Origin: an uncultured beta proteobacterium
GTDB lineage: Bacteria; Pseudomonadota; Gammaproteobacteria; Burkholderiales; Burkholderiaceae_C
NCBI GenBank assembly: GCA_903873485.1
Contig: CAIQOO010000109.1
Coordinates: forward strand, 1 to 54,638
Direction of reading: 5' to 3'
DNA length: 54,638 bases
The translations under genes were made by a program, and so were the position numbers. Shown here in pieces: positions 51,542 through 54,638 of the stretch. Each line of letters begins with the position of its first letter. Positions within the stretch are counted from its first letter, which is position 1. Under the pieces are notes generated by a model that made no database searches, was not told the origin of the DNA, and saw only the letters and a program-made list of their open reading frames with translations.

Positions 51542-52396
51542 ATGCTGGCGCTGTCGCAATGGCCGGTTCAGGCACGTCGCCAGATCATCGGCGTCTTCAC
51601 CGACATTGACGACACGCTGACCACCCATCAAGCCATCACGCCCGATGCCTTGCAGGCACTGGCCGACCTGAAAGCCGCCGGGCTGGCGGTGATTCCGATC
51701 ACCGGGCGACCGGTGGGCTGGTGTGCGCCGCACGCGCAGGGCGATGCCGGGCGGGGTCTGCCGGCCTGGTCGGTCGATGCCCTGGTGGCCGAAAACGGCG
51801 GCGTTGCCTTTGTCCCTGAAAATAATGGTCAAAATGGCCTCAAGCCCTTATGGGACAAGCGCTGTCAGCTATTAAAAACATACTATTTGGATGCTGCCAC
51901 CCGTGCTGCCAGCCAACTGAAAATGCAGCAAGTGGCGCAGCGCATCCTGCAGCAGGTGCCCGGTGCCACCCTGTCGCGCGACTCGGCAGGCCGCGAGACC
52001 GACATCGCCATCGATTACAGCGAACATGTCCACCTGCCGCCCAGCTTGGTGGCGCAGGTGCTGGCGATCATGCAGTCCGAGGGCATGCAAGCCAGCGTCA
52101 GCAGCATCCACATCAACGGCTGGTACAGCAACTACAACAAGCTCGAAGCGGCGCGCTGGATGGTGCGCAGCCTGTTTGGCCGCCAGTTCGATGACGAGAT
52201 CGACCGCTGGGCCTATGTCGGCGACTCCACCAACGACCAATTGATGTTTGCCCACTTTGCCCACAGCTTTGGTGTGGCAAACATTCGCCGCTTTGCCGCT
52301 GAACTGGTGCACTGGCCACGTTACGTCACGCAAAGCGAGCGCGGCGCCGGTTTTGCCGAGGTCGCTCAGGCAATTCTGGCGGCCCGCACGGCGTGA
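51542..52396 (+). CDS. HAD-IIB phosphatase (sugar-phosphatase-like)
   Basis: 284 residues with HAD motifs TDIDDTLTT (D21 nucleophile, D23), ITGRPVGW and GDSTNDQLMFAHFAHSFGVAN. The cap domain is of the type seen in sucrose-phosphate and mannosyl-3-phosphoglycerate phosphatases; the substrate is not determined. The start is ATG 51542; an upstream GTG (51518) inside the prfC end is possible. Residues 99-111 in the cap region (after ENGGVAFVPENN) are encoded by an antisense copy of the dispersed repeat (51836-51872). The stop overlaps the MFS gene start by four bases. Confidence 0.85.
   Translation: MLALSQWPVQARRQIIGVFTDIDDTLTTHQAITPDALQALADLKAAGLAVIPITGRPVGWCAPHAQGDAGRGLPAWSVDALVAENGGVAFVPENNGQNGLKPLWDKRCQLLKTYYLDAATRAASQLKMQQVAQRILQQVPGATLSRDSAGRETDIAIDYSEHVHLPPSLVAQVLAIMQSEGMQASVSSIHINGWYSNYNKLEAARWMVRSLFGRQFDDEIDRWAYVGDSTNDQLMFAHFAHSFGVANIRRFAAELVHWPRYVTQSERGAGFAEVAQAILAARTA
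51836..51872 (-). repeat. dispersed repeat copy 9, antisense inside the HAD phosphatase gene
   Basis: On the minus strand, ATAGCT (51872-51867), 17 bases including GCGC, AAGGGCT (51849-51843), then TGAGGCC. It is an exact match to both core blocks. Flanks (ATTTTGACCATTATT on the minus strand) continue the similarity to the copy in tlyA. The reading frame used by the host differs from the other antisense copies (CAG CTA TTA). Confidence 0.87.
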
Positions 52397-53589
52397 GCAC
52401 CAGCACCCGCCATGGCACGGCTTCGGTGGCAGCAGGCTCGCCACTGGGTTTGCTGAGCGTATTTGGCTCCACGCTGTTTCAGCTTTCGGGCATTTTCATG
52501 CTCAACCCCTTGCTGCTGCTGATGCTGAAAAAGGCCGATGTTTCCACCACCATAGCGGGTCTGTTTGCCGCCACCACCTGGCTGGGCATATTTGTCATCA
52601 CCCCGTTTGCCTCGCAATTGACCCGCAAGATCGGGCGGCGACCCAGCATGTGGCTGGCATCAACCCTGCCGGTGGCCGCCACCATCGGTTTCCTGGCGAC
52701 CGACGCACTGTCGGTCTGGTTTGCATTGGCGCTGTTGGCAGGCGTTGCAGGCGGACTGCGCTGGGTGCTGGCCGAAGCCTTTATTGCCGAATTTGCACCG
52801 CCTGACAGAACTGGCAGCTATATCGGAACCTACGCCACCCTGGTCGGCTTGACCTTTGTCATCGGCCCCAGCCTGCTGGCCTGGATTGGCACCGACAACC
52901 ACCACGCCCTGTGGCTGGTCATGGTCTTGCTGTCGGTGGGCCTGGCCTGGACCGCGCTGATTCCCAAACAGCCGCCGGCGCATGACAGCCAGACCGCCCG
53001 CGTTGGCCTGCATGGCATGATGCAGACCGTTCTGGCACAGCCGGTGATCATGCTGGCAGGATTTGTCGGCGGCTTTTTTGAGCTTGGTCTGGCCTCCATC
53101 TTGCCCCTGTATGGCCTGTCATTGGGACTGAGCGCCAGCGCGGCGGCGTTGCTGGTGTCGGCCAGCGGGGCCGGTGGCACCCTGGCGGCGCTGCCCGCCG
53201 GGCTGTTGGCCGACCGGTTTTCGTCCCCCATCCAGGGGCGACGCAACATGATGATGGTGTTTGCCGCACTCATCTTGCTGTCCACCTGCGCCAGCCCCTG
53301 GGTGGGGCAGTTCGCCTGGCTGGTCTGGCCGATGGCCTGCATCTGGGGTGCCGCCGGTGGCGCCCTGTACACCCTGGCCATGATTGACATTGGTGCGCGC
53401 GAAAAAGGCATCACGCTGATCAACAGCACGGCCGTGCTGGTGCTCACCTACACGCTGGGCGGACTGGTGGCATCTGCCACATCCGGCATGTTGCTTGACT
53501 GGTCGGCTGACCTCGGGTTTCCGGCGCTGCTGATGGGTGTGGCCACGCTAGGCCTGGCGGCGCTGATCAGGCAGGCGCTGCGGGCTTGA
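52393..53589 (+). CDS. major facilitator superfamily transporter
   Basis: 398-residue membrane protein with about twelve hydrophobic segments and the MFS loop motif TRKIGRRPSMW between TM2 and TM3. A second-half equivalent, GLLADRFSSPIQGRRN, follows TM8. It resembles the DHA1/YcaD-like uncharacterised MFS group; the substrate is unknown. The start is GTG 52393, overlapping the HAD stop by four bases, so the two genes are coupled and may handle the same compound. A gap of 45 bases separates it from the DUF2721 gene. Confidence 0.88.
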   Translation: MSTSTRHGTASVAAGSPLGLLSVFGSTLFQLSGIFMLNPLLLLMLKKADVSTTIAGLFAATTWLGIFVITPFASQLTRKIGRRPSMWLASTLPVAATIGFLATDALSVWFALALLAGVAGGLRWVLAEAFIAEFAPPDRTGSYIGTYATLVGLTFVIGPSLLAWIGTDNHHALWLVMVLLSVGLAWTALIPKQPPAHDSQTARVGLHGMMQTVLAQPVIMLAGFVGGFFELGLASILPLYGLSLGLSASAAALLVSASGAGGTLAALPAGLLADRFSSPIQGRRNMMMVFAALILLSTCASPWVGQFAWLVWPMACIWGAAGGALYTLAMIDIGAREKGITLINSTAVLVLTYTLGGLVASATSGMLLDWSADLGFPALLMGVATLGLAALIRQALRA

Positions 53590-53634
53590 CAATGCTGGCT
53601 GCAGTGAAGCCATTTGCCAACGGAGGTATCCCCC

Positions 53635-54096
53635 ATGTTTTTTGCAACTCACCTCGACACGGTCACACACGGCATTCAATTGGCGGTTGCGCCGGTATTT
53701 TTGCTGACGGCGGTAGCCGGCATGATTGGCACGGTGGCCGGCTGGCTGGCGCGCATCATTGACCGTGCCCGGCTACTTGAAGACCGCATTGATGCCAGCT
53801 CTGCCGACAACCCCATGACCTCGGCTTTCATTGAACTCGCCCAATTGCGTCAGCGCGGTGCCCTGGTCAATGCCTGCATTGCCTTGTTGACTTTTTGCGC
53901 AATTTTGATTGGCCTGACCATCGTTGCCCTGTTTCTGGGTGAAACCACCGAAATACAGATTTTTCGTCTGGTCACCATTCTTTTTTTGTCTGGCGTGGTG
54001 TTTTTTTTGCTGGCCCTGCTGGGCTTTCTGGCTGAAACCCTGATTGCGACACGCGTACTGAAGTTTCGACGCGCCACAAAGGCGGTCATTCGCTGA
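53635..54096 (+). CDS. DUF2721-type membrane protein
   Basis: 153-residue membrane protein with one N-terminal helix (about residues 13-38) and two near the C terminus (about 76-98 and 104-130), a charged amphipathic segment between, and a basic tail KFRRATKAVIR. The layout and the motif GTVAGWLARIIDRARLLEDRI match the DUF2721 family, whose function is not known. CGGAGG at 53621-53626 fixes the ATG at 53635, eight bases away. It is probably the end of the prfC-HAD-MFS run. Confidence 0.82.
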   Translation: MFFATHLDTVTHGIQLAVAPVFLLTAVAGMIGTVAGWLARIIDRARLLEDRIDASSADNPMTSAFIELAQLRQRGALVNACIALLTFCAILIGLTIVALFLGETTEIQIFRLVTILFLSGVVFFLLALLGFLAETLIATRVLKFRRATKAVIR

Positions 54097-54170
54097 CCGC
54101 GTTTGATGCCTCCGCCGCCTGGCAGGCCACCGCTGCAGCGCCCAAGTCTGGCATTGCCTTGTTTCTCGGT

Positions 54171-54189
54171 CCTGACCTTCGGGGTCAGG
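54171..54189. terminator. UUCG-loop hairpin
   Basis: CCTGACC (54171-54177) and GGTCAGG (54183-54189) are perfect complements. They enclose a TTCGG loop region, a stable tetraloop-type hairpin, 75 bases after the DUF2721 gene. No T tract follows closely, so it may be an intrinsic terminator of modest strength or a transcript-end stabiliser. Confidence 0.5.
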
Positions 54190-54248
54190 CTGCCGGTTTG
54201 GGTCAAAATGCGCCAAGCCTTCATCCATCCCATTTAATGCCGTCTGCT

Positions 54249-54638
54249 ATGAACCAACCCGACGCCCGCTCTGGCACCGATACCCGGCAAATCGTCGGTG
54301 CCTGTCCGCATGATTGCCCCGACACCTGTTCGATGCTGACCACGGTGGAAAACGGCATCGCCATCAAGGTGCAGGGCAACCCGGCGCATCCGCATACCGA
54401 TGGCGCGCTGTGCACCAAGGTGTCGCGCTACCCCGAGCGCACTTACCACCCCGAGCGCATCCTGCAGCCGCTCAGGCGCGTCGGCCCCAAGGGCGCGGGG
54501 CAGTTTGCGCCGGTAAGCTGGGATGCCGCGCTTGACGACATCGCCGCCCGCCTGTCGGCCATTGCCTGCCGCAGCCCGGAGTCCGCGCAGGCGATCCTGC
54601 CCTACAGCTACGCCGGCACCATGGGGCTGGTGCAGGGC
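54249..54638 (+). CDS. molybdopterin-dependent oxidoreductase, N-terminal part
   Basis: The gene runs off the window edge, and 130 codons are visible. The N-terminal iron-sulfur motif CPHDCPDTC at about residues 19-27, with a fourth cysteine in GALCTKVSRYPER, is that of the DMSO-reductase superfamily 4Fe-4S domain. LQPLRRVGPKGAGQFAPVSWDAALDDIA is family-typical. No twin-arginine signal is seen before the cluster, so a cytoplasmic enzyme is likely. Substrate and subunits lie outside the window. Similar proteins are annotated as formate dehydrogenase- or thiosulfate-reductase-like. Confidence 0.9.
   Translation, partial: MNQPDARSGTDTRQIVGACPHDCPDTCSMLTTVENGIAIKVQGNPAHPHTDGALCTKVSRYPERTYHPERILQPLRRVGPKGAGQFAPVSWDAALDDIAARLSAIACRSPESAQAILPYSYAGTMGLVQG

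Overview
The window reads as a chromosomal segment of a betaproteobacterium, most likely a member of the Comamonadaceae (Rhodoferax/Polaromonas-like). This is inferred from the GC-rich codon use, the yggS/pilT/pilU arrangement, the rsmI-yraN-diaA-dolP block, and a SAH riboswitch in front of ahcY. It is almost entirely coding. I see no rRNA, tRNA or CRISPR array.

Layout. 1-663: gene-free edge with IS-like direct repeats and a terminator. 664-4584: yggS diverging from the twitching ATPases pilT and pilU, then a beta-hydroxyacid dehydrogenase. 4585-7254: dolP-diaA-yraN diverging from rsmI. 7251-12054: a four-gene operon of PP2C phosphatase, FHA protein, GAF-containing GspE/PilB-type ATPase and M48 peptidase. 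12222-15402: sucCD diverging from argC. 15666-19741: two small proteins, then the nucleoside catabolism run cdd-punA-deoC-deoA. 19933-24564: exported protein, lipoprotein hydrolase, HAD phosphatase, pgi and tal. 24929-28620: galE, a sugar-phosphate nucleotidyltransferase and manC (sugar-nucleotide supply). 28692-33171: an accessory island with two lower-GC small genes and a single-chain type ISP-like restriction-modification enzyme. 33197-36646: the S-adenosylmethionine-cycle operon ahcY-tlyA-metF, headed by a promoter and SAH riboswitch. 36785-49692: a complete glycogen locus with two converging arms, glgP-glgB-glgX and pgm-glgC-glgA-malQ. 49897-54638: prfC, a HAD-IIB phosphatase, an MFS transporter, a DUF2721-type membrane protein and the start of a molybdopterin oxidoreductase.

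The most striking feature crosses gene boundaries. A short dispersed repeat occurs nine times on both strands. Its core is ATAGCT, exactly 17 bases, AAGGGCT, two bases, then a GGC/AGGC-type end. Seven copies lie inside genes (a dehydrogenase, argC, pgi, manC, the restriction enzyme, tlyA and a HAD phosphatase) and all seven are read through without a stop. In tlyA the copy sits in an apparent extra loop. In manC it overlaps a family-conserved motif written in atypical codons. It looks like a small, probably non-autonomous repeat family tolerated inside essential or core enzymes. I cannot tell from one window whether it has been described.

Other points of interest are the PP2C/FHA/GAF-ATPase operon, the placement of an rRNA-methylase/hemolysin-like gene under the SAH riboswitch, and a perfect inverted repeat in the sucCD leader.
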